In this document: positions 20,988 through 35,600 of the stretch, piece by piece
Numbering within the stretch: the first letter of the stretch is position 1
How the letters are laid out: every line of letters begins with the position of its first letter
Origin: Liriodendron chinense
Lineage: Eukaryota; Streptophyta; Magnoliopsida; Magnoliales; Magnoliaceae
DNA length: 64,000 nucleotides
Assembly: GCA_003013855.2 (NCBI GenBank)
Contig: ML058507.1
Span: forward strand, 1,364,001 to 1,428,000
Direction: 5' to 3'
Program-made: the position numbers and the translations under genes
Notes under the pieces: model-generated
The model's database searches: none
What the model was told of the DNA's origin: nothing
Seen by the model: only the letters and a program-made list of their open reading frames with translations

Positions 20988-23900
20988 GTAAACATGTGAT
21001 CAAAGGAAAACCCGTGTGAGATCCCGGATGTTTGTTGGGTGGGCCTCACACCTTGGATCATGCACTGGCCCCCTAAATCAGGCTGATTAGATCATTAGGT
21101 GGGCCACATCTAACATGGACGGTTTAGAAAAAGCTGATCTAAGGTCCATATTGGATGTACAAGGTGTGGCTCGATTTAGAAGGAGAGTGGCATGGTGGGC
21201 CCACCGAATGAATGGCTTGGATCTTGCACATGCGCTGGCCCTTCTAGCCGCGAGTAGCCCACGCATTTCATTGTGATGAGAAGAATTGTGGAATGCAAGT
21301 AACTCAAAGTAAACCGTTCAGAATGAGAGATACACATTAGATGGACCATAAACCAAAACAATTACACTGATTTGATCAGAACAAGTAAATAACTGATTTG
21401 CAAACAACTCAATGGACGGTTGAAATGAAAAAGGGAACAATAGTCTGAATATAGCAAACATGTGTCCAATAATCAGCGGTTAGGATTTCTCAACCAATAT
21501 GTCCTTTGAATGATGACCCATTCATAACTTGTTCCTCAATTTGGACTTCATAACTTGTTCCGCAATTTGGACGGTTGAAATTGAGTAATACGTGGGATGC
21601 GTCCACTTTCTGAGTGCCTGTGTATCAAGCGTCATAATGTGCCACGTAGTCAAACAAGTCGCCTGATAGGTTCTTTCTACAACTGGGGCCCATGTTTCTT
21701 TGACCTAGATCGTTGATCCGATGGCCGCACATAAAAATTACCACAATCAGATGGCTAGGATCTTTCATTGTAAGAGGTGCTATGGGCACGGCCTATCTAA
21801 GATGGTGCTAGGGCTGAAAGACCCGCCCGACCGTGACCGACCTGACATTGGTTTGGGCTTAAGTACTGAACCCAATCTCAAGCTTGGACTATAGAAACAC
21901 CCAACCCAATTATGAAGTTTGAATTAGGCTGTGAGATTGGACTATAAAAACACCAACCCAATTATGAAGTTTGAATTAGGCTTGGGTTGAGGTCTTTCTC
22001 CGGCCAACTCAAACTGCTCTATCTACAAGTTCCTTCTAATTTTATCATACTTTAGTTAACTAAATTTATTAATTTATAGTACTTTAATAAGTAAACTTAT
22101 AATGATTGAAATTTGATATGCTTGGATTTGAAATACTTCACCATTAAAAGTGTAGTTATCTTATATTTTAGTTTATTTATTTTAGAAAAACTGAAATTCT
22201 TTACAATAAATAACTATATATGTAATTAATAAGGTTATAGGTACAAAAATAAGACATGCATCTCAACTTTATTTATTTATTTATTTATTTTATATTTTAT
22301 GAGTTAACGCACACACCCCATTGTTACTACACCCACTCACCCTTGTTGGTCACATCACAATGTTAGCCACCCTCAATGTTGAAATGAGGCTTTCTTCACT
22401 CAAGCATGTATTAAAATATTATAGACTAATGTAATGATAACAATATTAGCACATATTAACCCAATCGGGCCTGTTTGGGTTGAGCGTGGGTTGAGAATTT
22501 TCAACCCAAGGTTGGGTTGAGTTAGGTTAAGATTGAGCTAGGGTTGATGAATAAGAACCGTGGGTTGGATTAGGGTTGAGCACCAACCCAACCCGACCCG
22601 GCCCGACCCGACTTTCAGGACTAGATGGGCTCATCGTATCAACAATCTAGAGCGCTGAACTATGGTAAAGAGCAGTGTAATTCAAACGTTCAAACTGAAA
22701 CGGATCTCATCATCACCGTAGAAAGTAGAACCCGCCTGATCCCGACCGCTCAAGCAAGTGGGCCGACTTCCCACACCAACCAATCTTCAGTTCTCGATCA
22801 GACGTGATTGTATTCATCGACAAATACACTGAGGGAGGCAACGTGATTGCAGTGGCCCACTTGATTGCAACGCCTCTAATGCGAACTCTAGTGGGATCCA
22901 CTCTCTACAACTGTCCATTTCTGTGATATGCTAGTAGGATTCGTTCAGAGATTACTACGTGGCTTCATGCACAACGATATAAATGACTGAGGATCCTACA
23001 CGTGTCGCCACCTACTGGGGCCCACATTCTGAGATGGTACGATGATCTTAACCGTCCATATTTTCATAATTAGGCTTTATTGATGACCCAAATCTTTGAT
23101 TTTAGCGTTGAATTGGAACCGTTGAAATTTTTTCTTCTTAGTGTTCTCAACTCATTTACAAATAGTGATGGGTGAAATCATCCGTTCTACATTTTTTCTC
23201 ATAGTGGCCCACATATTATAGTGCACATATATTATAGTGCACACAACATGGACGTTTCCGATCATAGGACCACTGAGAAGGCGGACTCCTGTGGGAGGCA
23301 ACAGACGCAAGAAAGTTTACAGAGGCAAAACAAACTCTATTTAGTTGGTTATTTACTAATCCACGCGCACTTGGAAACAGAACAATACAACATGATGTAG
23401 GACCATTAATTTTGTGCTGCTAAGTACATAATGCCATTGGGCCATATCCCAAAAATCAGGAGAGATGGGCCGTTGAACTCATCCGAATAGTGGGCCGGTC
23501 AGAGAAGGTTTGCTTGTTGAAGATAGAGAAGCAATCAGGCAAACTCACAACGAATGATGGTCAGAGTCATCTAATTGGTCATATGCGGGTCCACTTCTAT
23601 GGCTCATTAGGTCAACGGTGATGATTGTCCTATGTGGACCCCACCAAAAGAAACAGTGGTGATTGAATGGTTATCATTAAAAAACTTCTCGAGGGCCACC
23701 GGAGTTTTTATTTGCCATCTAACCTCTTGATAACGTCACAAACATCTGGATGGATGAAGGGATCATACAAATATCAGCTTTATCCAAAACTTTTGTGGGC
23801 CCCAAAAAGCCTTTAATGGTGGTCGTTCAATCACCACTGTTTCATGTGGTATGGTCCTCATTAATGAGAGAGCGTAAGATTACTATTGAAACTCCTAAGT

Positions 23901-26900
23901 TCACACTGTGCGAGCATCTTGGGTTTTGGATTAGGTTGATTCTTTTAACTTCACTTCATCTTGGTGATTTAAACCTGATTAACGGGTTTGATGAAACACG
24001 GCCACACACGATGGTGGCCCCACACAAAAACCTATAGTTGGCATGACATTCCCATTTTTCCCTGTGGTGTGGCCCACTTGTATTGTGGGTCCATCTGAAT
24101 TTTGGTACTAGGCACTAATAAAAAGGATAGAACCTGATGGACAGAGAGGATTTTTACATGTAAAAGTGGTGGGCCCCACAGAGCTTGGGAGTCTTAAAAC
24201 GTGGTTTGTAGAGATTCCAGGGGGAAAGCCGCGTGGGCTGAGTTTGTCGTTGTCGAAAAAGAGTGAAACGAGAAAATTTTTGCTACACTCAGGAGCTAGC
24301 CACAGCGGGTGTAGAAAATGACCCTACCTTGATCTATGTGTTGTATCCACGTTGTTTATCCATTTGGAGAGATCATTTCATGGCATGAAACTAAAAATGA
24401 GGCAGATCCAAAGCTCAAGTAGACTTCAAGAAGTTTTTAATGGTTAGCGTTCAATCCCTACTATTTCCTATGCTGGGTTCTCTTGTTTTGTCCATTTGCC
24501 TCATTTTTTGTGTCATGCCCTAAAATAATCTCCCCAAATGGATGAACAAAGTGGATACAACACATACATCATGGTAGGGTCATTTGTACACCCGATGTAG
24601 CTAACTCGTGGGTGTAGTAAAAAATTTATCCAGTGAGACGCGTCAGAAAAATTTTGCTACACCCACGAGTTAGCTACATGGGTGTAGCAATGAACCACCA
24701 TGATGTATGTGTTGTATCCACATCATCCATTCATTTTTTAGATCATTTTAGGACAACACAAAAAATGAGGCAGATCAAAAGCTCAAGTGGTCCCAGCATA
24801 GAAAATAGTAGGGATTGAACGCCAACCATGAAAAAATTATTGGGGCCACTTGAGGTTTATATCTGCCTCATTTTTAGTTCCGTGTCCTAAAATGATGTCG
24901 TCAAATGGGTGGACGGCGTGGATCCAACACATGCATCATGGTGTGGTCATCCCTACACTCGGTGTAGCTAGCGTAGCTAACTGGTGGGTGTAGCAAAATT
25001 TTCCTCGTCAGGGTGCTTTTGTCTTTTAGCAGTTATTATCTTTCTCAAAAAAAGCCCAATGATAAAAATACCCTCGCATGCAATACATCTTCTAGGAGGT
25101 TTGAATAGACGAAAAGGCCCTCAGTTTTTTTAGGCCCGTCAACCTGCCCTCGTCGTGGTCATCGTTGCCTTCCAACAAGTGCCATTGGCAATAGGTGGGC
25201 CCCGCTGAGTAATGCTGTGGGGCGAATTAACGGTCAAAGCTGGCCGCCCTTGTTCATTGAGCATGGAACATTCAACGGTTCATCTTCTCTTTACACTTTT
25301 GGACCATCATCTCCTAAGGCTAATTTTTCGCACATTTGTCACTGGCTACTCACTGGGTCAGGATAATTCTCTTCACTATATGTTAGAGGATGGCTTGAAT
25401 GTGCCCTGGTCTAAATATCAGCTTGCTCATCTCATCACATCAGGCAGCACTTGTGGTTGAATATGAACAGCTAGTATTCTTTTTCAGGAGTCCATCTTTT
25501 GCGTGGGTCCCACTTGATTAGTTAACTGGCCTGAACTTTGGGCCACTTTGTACATGCACAATGTCTTTCATTTGATAATGGTTTGGTTCTCATATAAGCA
25601 TCTTCAATGGAATGTACGCATATCGTCCTTATGGTCCTCATCATCGTATCCTTTCCTTAATTATGTGGGGTCCACTCTATGAACTTATATAATTATTCTT
25701 TATTTTTTCAAAATGTGGGTTTTATAATTACTTCTATCTAATGTTTGTCGACTTCACGTCTTTCCTCATCATCTCGATTCAAATCCTTTAAGAAAAATAG
25801 TACTCTTTCAATTTCATTCAACCATTCAACCCTGATTAAAGTGATTTTATTTCTGTGATAGATTTTATAATCTCAATTCACCATCAATCATTTTATCTCT
25901 TATTGAAACTATATATTCTTTTTAACTGCTTCACATAAGCTAATTCTTATTTTATTTATTTATTTTTTATAATCTCTTCATATGTTACAACAATCAATCT
26001 ATAATTACGCCGCCTTAAAGTACCAAACACTCTGCCCCTAATGACATGTGCGTGCAGATGTGTGTGCGCACTGTAACGACTTGAGATTTTCGATTCTCGT
26101 GTATAACACGACGGCCGAATTCCCAAGTAAATCATGGACTAATTGATTTGTTAAATAATGAAATATAGCATTCAAGCACAATGGCGGAAACAATTATCAT
26201 CTTATTCCATCAAACTTACTACGTCATCATCAATGTTTAAATAAGGGAACCAACCAATATCCATACTGATTAATTAAAATACAAAACCATGCCTTCTCTT
26301 GAAGGCTTTTTACAATTCCATAAATGTATCAACTACTCAAAAGAAATATTTAATAAATGATAACATCAATTAAGTTTCTCTAACATCATCATCCGCCATG
26401 TGATCATACGAACCGTCGAACTCTTTTCCTTAAAAATCGGTTTCAATACCTGGATCTTCACCTGCATCATCTAAATTGCGTTTGGAATAGCGTTAAACGC
26501 TATCATAGTGGGGGAATATTTCCTCCAAGACAATCAAGAATAATAATAATAACGGTACAGAGTAAACGCTAGCAGGATATTATCATTTAATCAAATCAAA
26601 ACAACCAACTAAAAATCTTTGTTAATGCGATGCATGGAATGCATGCTCTGACTAACGCACCCTGGCTAGAATCACAATCCATAAAGTGGGAGACTCCCTG
26701 TTACGACTTCATGCTAGCCACTAGTCACCAGAGGTTCCTGGGACGCACAAGCCCATAGTTTTGCCCGACCACGTGAGAAACGGGACGCTCATAACCCAAA
26801 TCTACACATGACAGTGTACGGGAGAAGTATGACGCTCTAGCCTATTCTCAATTCCGTACACCGACATGGAGCCAAGTGAATGCATGACTTTAGTTTCATC

Positions 26901-27696
26901 TTTATTTAAGTGTTTTCGCATACAACCGATTTAAATAAAACTCAATAGTGACTATGCGGAGTCGCAAGCAACCCAGCATAGGCCGACAGCACGGGATTAG
27001 TGTCCATAGCACCAACCCCGACTCATGAGAATTTGTATACCATTAGTGTCCACTCATTGTCCCGTTTATGATTTCATCATGTCCCAAAAAGCCAATGTTG
27101 TACATCATGACCAAATTCGTTAAAATACCCATGTAATGTAAATGGATCAAATCAAGCATCATGTACATGTAAGGATCCATTGACAAACAAGCAATTCATT
27201 TTCTCTGTTAAGTCAAGAGATATTCTTCCATCATGGACACCTCTCACGGGTTCTATCTCTCTACATCGAATAATTTTACCAACTTAGGGACAAAGAGTAT
27301 ACAATAATGGGATGTCCATATGATGATCTTATACACATATTTCATATATATCACAATATGAAAACCAATGTTACTTATAACACATAGACTAAGAAAATAA
27401 GGGCATAGATTTCACAAAGATAAAATAACACAAATACACATGCTTCTTAGTAAAAAATCTAAACAAGGAATCACATCATTATGTAATGATATTCATTGCA
27501 AATCTCACATCAAACTTCATGTTATATGGATAGGCAATTCAAAACAAAATAACTTCACATGTCACAAAAAAAACTTATGATAATCGTGATATTATTAATG
27601 AAAGGCTTGAAGGAAAATCCTTACCTTAAGATGGACTTAGAAGAAGAGGGTTGTAGAATATCCTAGCTGTTGGAAAAATATGAGAAAGAACCCTCT

Positions 27697-27749
<53 letters not shown>

Positions 27750-30700
27750 AGGGCATGGAAGCTAGGGTTAGGAGAAGGATTTGGAGGTGCGTAGTAGAAA
27801 TATGGAGATGGATGTGCACGCGAGGTCTTGTGTAACAACCTCTTGAGGTGGGTTTCTCAAATCTCAATATTCGGATGATCTATGATCAATTCTCATCCGT
27901 TCATCTTATCAAGATCGAAGAGTAAAGTCAGAATACGTAAATTTCTTGATGATCCACATTCTAGATTGGCCGATCCTTGAAAATGGCCTAATGGGTGCTA
28001 AAATGGGCTTGATCTCAATTAACGGTCTACGCTTGATGATCAGGGCCCAAATTTTGATAAAATATGTAGTCATGATAGGCAAACAATTGTACAAAGTTTA
28101 GTAGTTGATTGATGGTGAGAGATGCTTAGATCTGAAATATCAACTTTTGGCGGAAAAGGAAGGGGCTGGCTCTTTGGTTCAACGGTGTAGGATTATAGAT
28201 CGGGGTTCAAATTTTGTGTAAACTCGTAGTCATATGAGTATAATAAGTGGTCCAAATTTGAGGAGCGATTGATGGTAAGAAGTGGGTAAATTGAAAGGTT
28301 TAGATTAAAAAAGAGTTGGTAACTCATTAATTTCTAAAACGGGATAACTTCGCGCATAAGAAAAATGCTTATCAAGGTGGGACACTCAAATCATACTATT
28401 GGTCCATGATAAAGGCGATCCAAGTCACTCATATGAAGAGAAATATTTGACTACGACTAACCATCTACTTTCCTCACTCGATGGACATGAAAATCAAGGG
28501 TTAAGGGGCCAAGTTGACAATTGGACCACTTCTACTATGATTTAAGGTCTGAAATTTGACATGTGTGGTTAATATGTGCCCAAAAACTTAAATCCAGGGT
28601 TTTGCATGAAAGTGATAGTCAGAAACTATAATACTTAAAAATGGCATCTTAACTTAAATTTAACTAATGGCATTTTCGTAATTATCTGAAAATTGCATGA
28701 TTTTTGAAATCTGATCTTTCTACGATATTTATGGGATCATTCTAAGCAACTTTTGTAAAGGGTCCCCTATTGGATCTTCTACGGATGTCCTGCTATTGAC
28801 AAATCAACGATAAATGTACGATAATTAATAAAAGATAAATTAAAAATAAATTTTAAAAAATTTTCAAATAAATCTAAAAAATCTAGGGCGTTATACGCAC
28901 ATGTGCGTGTGCACACACAATATTTACGTATCTACTGACATAGTATGAGTGTATGTATGTACGTAGATACACATATATGGATATAGTAGTGTCTCCACTT
29001 TTATGGAGATGTTACTAATGTCCCGTAAACTTTTTTAATGAACATAATCATTGATATGGATGTATACATGTGCTTGTAAGCATGCATGTGTAATGTATGT
29101 AGATACATGGATATGGATATAGTAGCATCTCGTAAAGACGTTAGTAACGTACCCTAAACTTTTTTAATGACATGTAATCATTGATATGTCCGTGTGCATG
29201 CACACACACAATATTTATGTTGGCATATATATAGATACGTATCTACTTATATAGTATGTGTGTTTGTATGTATGTAGACACAGGTATGGATATAGTAGCG
29301 TCTCCACTTTTACAGAGATGTTAGCAATGTCCCCTAAACTCTTTTATGGAGATGTTAGTAATGTCCCCTAAACTTTTTTAATGACATCATGTAATCATTG
29401 ACATGGACATGCGCACATGCACACACAATATTTATGTTGATACACACACACACATGTATCTACTGACTTCGTATGTGTCTTTGTATGTATGTAGACACAT
29501 AGATATGGATATAGTAGCGCCTCCACTTTTATAGAGATGTTAGTAATGTCCCATAAACTTTTTTAATGACATGGAATCATTGATATGGATGTGTGTGTGC
29601 GCACACATACACACACACACTATTTATGTTGCTATATATATAGATACATATCTACTGACATAATACATGTGTGTTTGTATGTATGTAGACACACGGGTAT
29701 GGATAGAGTAGCGTCTCCACTTTTACGGAGATGTTAGTAATGTCCCCTAAACTTTTTTAATGACATGTAATCATTGATATGGACTGTCCATTCTTCTTTT
29801 GGCCCATTAGGTGGAAGCCGCGTGTGAAAAAAATGTTAAAATTAAATATTCTCTCTTTACCTGTCGATATTTTGTTACAACCCTCAATTTTCTATGAGCT
29901 ATATAGATGGGATGGTTAGCCTCATCGGATTAGAGTGCTTCTTTGGAATCATAAGCAATCCATGTTGTGACTTCAAAGATAGATATTGTTCCAAGATGGT
30001 GGTTGGACATATTTTGTTTTGTTTTGTTTTGTTTTTTTTCATGCCTTCGATTTGATGTATAGGTGTCATCCAATCGTCTTGATTTATTTTTAATGGTTTC
30101 TTGTTTATATTCCGTCAAGGGCATGTTTGGATTAGGCGAATATCCTGGCCTCTTTGGAGAAGCATAAAGACATTAACGAGACCGCCTTTTCAGATCAGTT
30201 TCCTCTTTTTCCCCGCCTAAAACAGAAAGGATAATGTTAATCCGATCGGCTTCGATCTGCGCTGCCACCTGCATGCATTTTAAGAAAGTAGTGTTCAAAA
30301 TGCCAACATGCGCGCCAAGGATGGGATTGCACTTCATGTAGTCTCTCCCACCCATTGGTTTTAGACAAAGGGTGGCCCACCAATGTATGCTTGGTTGGCT
30401 CTTAGCACAGTCTGGCTCCAGTCATTTGTACCTGATGGCTCAAAACTGGTGCATCAAGTGTACCATACATCCCATCCACTATTCAATGTACCACCATTGA
30501 ATGCATGAGATTTTCTCTGCTGAAATCACGTGGAAAGCACCTTCTATATCCTGTCATAGTTTTTTTTATTCGTCCAGCTACAACCCTAAGCTCACACCAC
30601 GTCGTTGCACTCTTCTATGGATAACAGCCCACTATCCTATTCTTGGAAAATATTCCACTATAAAGGCCCCCAATTGCCTTCCGTCTCCCTCGCTTCTCTC

Positions 30701-32585
30701 CCTCACTCTCTCTCTCTCTCATTGGGTTTCTAGGGTTTTGAAATAGATGGATGGACGGATTGTTGAATGGCTAGAGATAGAGATCTCTTGTACCACGGAG
30801 GAATAGGTACTTTTAGGGTCATGAACTTCAAAAAGAGTTTGCCATTTTTTCTTTATTCTTTTTGAGTCTTTTAGGTATGATATTTATAATATTGGAGTTG
30901 AAGGTTGACAATAATCTTAACTGTCGATATGATGGGCCTCATGTGTAACGACCCGAGATTTTCGACTCTCGTGTATAACACGACGGCCGAATTCCCAAGT
31001 AAATCATGGACTAATTGATTTGTTAAATAATGAAATATAGCATTCAAGCACAATAGCGGAAATAATTATCATCTTATTCTATCAAACTTACTACGTCATC
31101 ATCAATGTTTAAATAAGGGAACCAACCAATATCCATACTGATTAATTAAAATACAAAACCATGTCTTCTCTTGAAGACTTATTACAATTCCATAAATTTA
31201 TCAACTACTCAAAAGAAATATTTAATACATGATGACATCAATTAAGTTTATCTAACATCGTCATCCGCCATGTGATCATACGAACCATCGAACTCTTTTC
31301 CTTAAAAATCGGGTTCAACACCTGGATCTTCACCTGCATCACCTAAATTGTGTTTGGGATAGCGTTAAACGCTATCATAATGGGGAATATTCCCTCCAAG
31401 ACTATCAAGAATAACAATGTACAAAACTCAGAGTAACGCAACACAATAATATCTTTATTCAAACAAAACAATCAAGTAAAAATCTTTGTTAATGCGATGC
31501 ATGGAATGCATGCTCTGGCTAAGGCACCCTGTCTAGAAATCATAATACATGAAGTGGGAGACTCCCTGTTACGACTTCATGCTAGCCACTAGTCACCAGA
31601 AGTTCCTGCAACGCACAAGCCCATAGTTTTGCCCGACCACGTGAGAAAGGGGACGCTCATAGCCCAAATCTACACGTGACAGTGTACGGGAGAAGTAGGA
31701 CGCTCTGGCCTATTCTCAATTCCGTACACCCACATGGAGCCAAGTGAATGCATGACTTTAGTTTCACCTTTATTTAAGTGTTTTCGCATACAACCGGTTT
31801 AAATAAAACTCAATGGTCACTATGGGGAGTCGCAAGCAACCCAGCATAGGCCGACAGCACGGGATTAGTGTCCTTAGCACCAACCCCGGCTCATGAGAAT
31901 TTGTATACCATTAATGTTTACTCATTGTCCCGTTTTATGATTTCATCATGTCCCAAAAAGCTAATGTTGTACATCATGACCAAATTCGTTAAAATACCCA
32001 TGTAATGTAAATGGATCAAATCAAGCATCATGTACATGTAAGGATCCATTGACAAACAAGCAATTCATTCTCTCTGTTAAGTCAAGAGATATTCTTCCAT
32101 CATGGACACCTCGCATGGGTTCTATCTCTCTACATCGAATAATTTTACCAACTTAAGGACAAAGAGTATACAATAATGGGATGTCCATATGATGATCTTA
32201 TACACATATTTCATATTACAATATGAAAACCAATGTTACTTGTACAACACAGATTAAGGAAATAAGGGCATAGATTTCATAAAGATAAAATAACACAAAT
32301 ACACATGCTTCTTAGTAAAAATCTAAAAAAAGGAATCACATCACCATATAATGATATTCATTACAAATCTCACATCAAACTTCATATTATATGGATAAGT
32401 AATTCAAAACAAAACAACTTCACATGCCACAAAAGAAACTTATGATAATCGTGATATTATTAATGAAAGGCTTGAAGGAAAATCCTCACCTTAGGATGGA
32501 CTTAGAAGAAGATGGTTGTAGAAGATCCTAGTCGCTGGAAAAATATGAGAAAGAACTCTCTTCTTCTTTTTCTTCTTCTTCTTCT

Positions 32586-32619
<34 letters not shown>

Positions 32620-35600
32620 GGCATGGAGGCTAGGGTTAGGAGAAGGATTTGGAGGTGCGTAGGAGAAATATGGAGAGGGATGTGCACGCGAGGTCTTGTG
32701 TAACAACTTCTTGAGGTGGGTTTCTCAATTCTCAATATTCAGATGATCTATGATCAATTCCAATCCGTTCATCTTATCAAGCTCGAAGAGTAGAGTCAGA
32801 ATACGTAAATTTTTTGATGATCCACATTCTAGATTGGCCGATCCTTCAAAATGGCCTAACGGGTGCTAAAATGGGCTTAATCTCAATTAACGGCAATGCT
32901 TGACGATCAGGGCCCAAATTTTGGAAAAATATGTAGTCATGATAGGCAAATAATTATACAAATTTTAGTGGTTGATTGATGGTGAGAAATGCATAGATCT
33001 GAAATTTCAACTTTTGGCGGAAAAGGAAGGGGCTGGCTTTGTGGTTCAACGGTGTAGGATTATAGATCGGGGTCCAAATTTTGTGTAAACTCGTAGTCAT
33101 ATGAGTATAATAAGTGGTCCAAATTTGAGAAGCGATTGATGGTGAGAAGCGCGTAAATTGAAAGGTTCAAATTTGAGAAGAGTTGGTAACTCGTTAATTT
33201 CTAGAACGGGATAACTTCGCGCATAAGAAAGAGGCTTATCAAGGTGGGGCATTCAAATCACACTATTGGTTCATAATAAAGACGATCTAAGTCATTCATA
33301 TGAAGAGAAATATTCGACTACGACTAACCATCTACTTTCCTCACTCGATGGACATGAAAATCAAGAGTTAAGGGCTGATTTGACAATTGGACCACTTCTA
33401 CTATGATTTAAGGGCTGAAATTTGACATGTATGGTCAATATGTGCCCAAATGCTTAAATCCAGGGTTTTACGTGAGAGTGATCGTCAGAAACTATAATAC
33501 TTAAAAATGACATCTTAACTTAAGTTTAACTAATGGCATTTTCGTAATTATCTGAAAAGTGCGTGATTTTTGAAATCTGATCTATCTACGATGTTTATGG
33601 GATCATTCTAAGCAACTTTTGTAAAGGGTCCCCTATCAGATTTCCTAGGGATGTCCCGCTATTCGCAAATCAACGGTAAATGTATGATAATTAATAAAAA
33701 AATAAATTAAAAATGAATTTTCAAAAAGTTTCAAATAAATCTCGAAAATCTGGGGCGTTACAAACCACCCCCCTTAAAAACAAACTTCGTCCCCGAAGTT
33801 TCCTAAGCATCGTCGATAAAAGATTGAGGGCAATCTCAATTTATGACTTCTCGTCTAACTTTCTGAACTATTCCAGGTCAGACGCGATCACAATCCACCC
33901 CCCTTAAAAATAAATCCGTACTCGACATCTATTTTTACATGCTCTCCCAAATTTCTTTCCTGTCATGCTTCCACTGCGCACTCTGATTCCTAGATGGTTC
34001 TGAATATATTGATTGGTCTCTCAAATCATTCAATCATCTGGCGCCCTAATATTTCTCAAGTTTGGGTGGGTGCTCTTATAGTCAAGGATCTAAGACGATT
34101 AGGGTTAGATAATTATCAAGAATGTCTGATCGCTAATGAAATGACTACTCAAGAGTTTAAAAGATAGATCTGGGTTTGATTAGGTTGGCATGATCGGATG
34201 GTCACTTGAATGAGTGGATAAACAAGCGGATAACAAAGTGAATGAGATATCATCAACAGTTCTTTAATAGCTGAAAGTGCGACAGAAAGGTGAAGTTAGG
34301 AATACCGTATTTTAGCTCTTTATAGAATCTAAGTGGCTAAGCTTCTACGTCCTAGGGTCGTCTATACATCTATCTTATTTTAGTCATCTGAAGAAAACAA
34401 TCACACACATTCCAAGAGAATGCATAAAAGTCGTCCAGTTAGAACAAGGATGCGATTTGTATTGTGTCGACATCACGGGTGAACAGTTCAAGTAGATTCG
34501 GATCCGATACTTAGATCTTCTACTCGCAATTAAGCATTGAGTTCATTAGTATCCATTCGAAATTTCAAGTGTCAACCCTCAGGATTTGAACGAGGATTCA
34601 ATCCTTTACACAATATATTAGGTACGATTCTGCCCTCCCGTGCGGCCGATTTAGTCTAACATTGTGGGGACTTTCATGTATTCTCCAACAAAAAAAAAAT
34701 CAACGAAGATCACGTAAATTAAAATTCAACAATACAAAACATTAAAACTTTACGAGATCTTATTTACTTTCATTGTTAGACATGGTCGAAGATCTATGTG
34801 AGGGATTGGTACATGACATTTTATGGTTACTATAATTTACTTTAAGTAAGAGGGTTGGGCCTAAAATTCTTAGGGATGTATGAGAATATCCTAGGAAATA
34901 TTTCTAAGGGTGCCATCTCACAATAACTAAGCCTAAACAAGGGGTTTAGAGGTTTTCAAAGCTAAGGAACTAGGACAGTGTCGAATCTGGAACACAAGAC
35001 TTATAAGCGCTCTTAGAATTTTATCTCTCAAACTGAACGTCCTTTTTGCCTAAAATTTGGAGGGTAATCTAAAGGTTAGGTGAGAAATCACCCTAATTTT
35101 TTTCAGAATGAAATTCCTATGGTAAGATACGATTCTGACCTCTAAAAGTCTGAAAAACGTAACAGTCCAGCAGTTTCCAGCACAAGATTTTCTCTACTAA
35201 CAGAATTTTCACGATTTATATAAATGTCGGATTGATCTAAAATTTTATAAAAGTGTTGGGTAATGAGTTAAAAATATGTATAAAAAATTTTAAAAATTTA
35301 TCAATTCCGAAAATATAATTCTTAGTGTTGATATTGCCAAAGGGTCAGGAAATTTGTCCTAACAAAAACAATTCAAAATAAAATAGTTATCCTTAAAATT
35401 TGAGGGAGATAAATCCCATGACTTAGCGTAACGCTGATCTAAATATGAGAAAATGATGAGAGCTCCAAAACTTCTAGAAAAAGTGAGAATCCACTTCCCA
35501 AAAATCCTAAAATTTCATATTTTTATGTTCATCGACTATCCTAATGATTTTAAGGGGCCTATCTTTGAGTCTCTAGATTCATAACATCTCATGCATCCAA

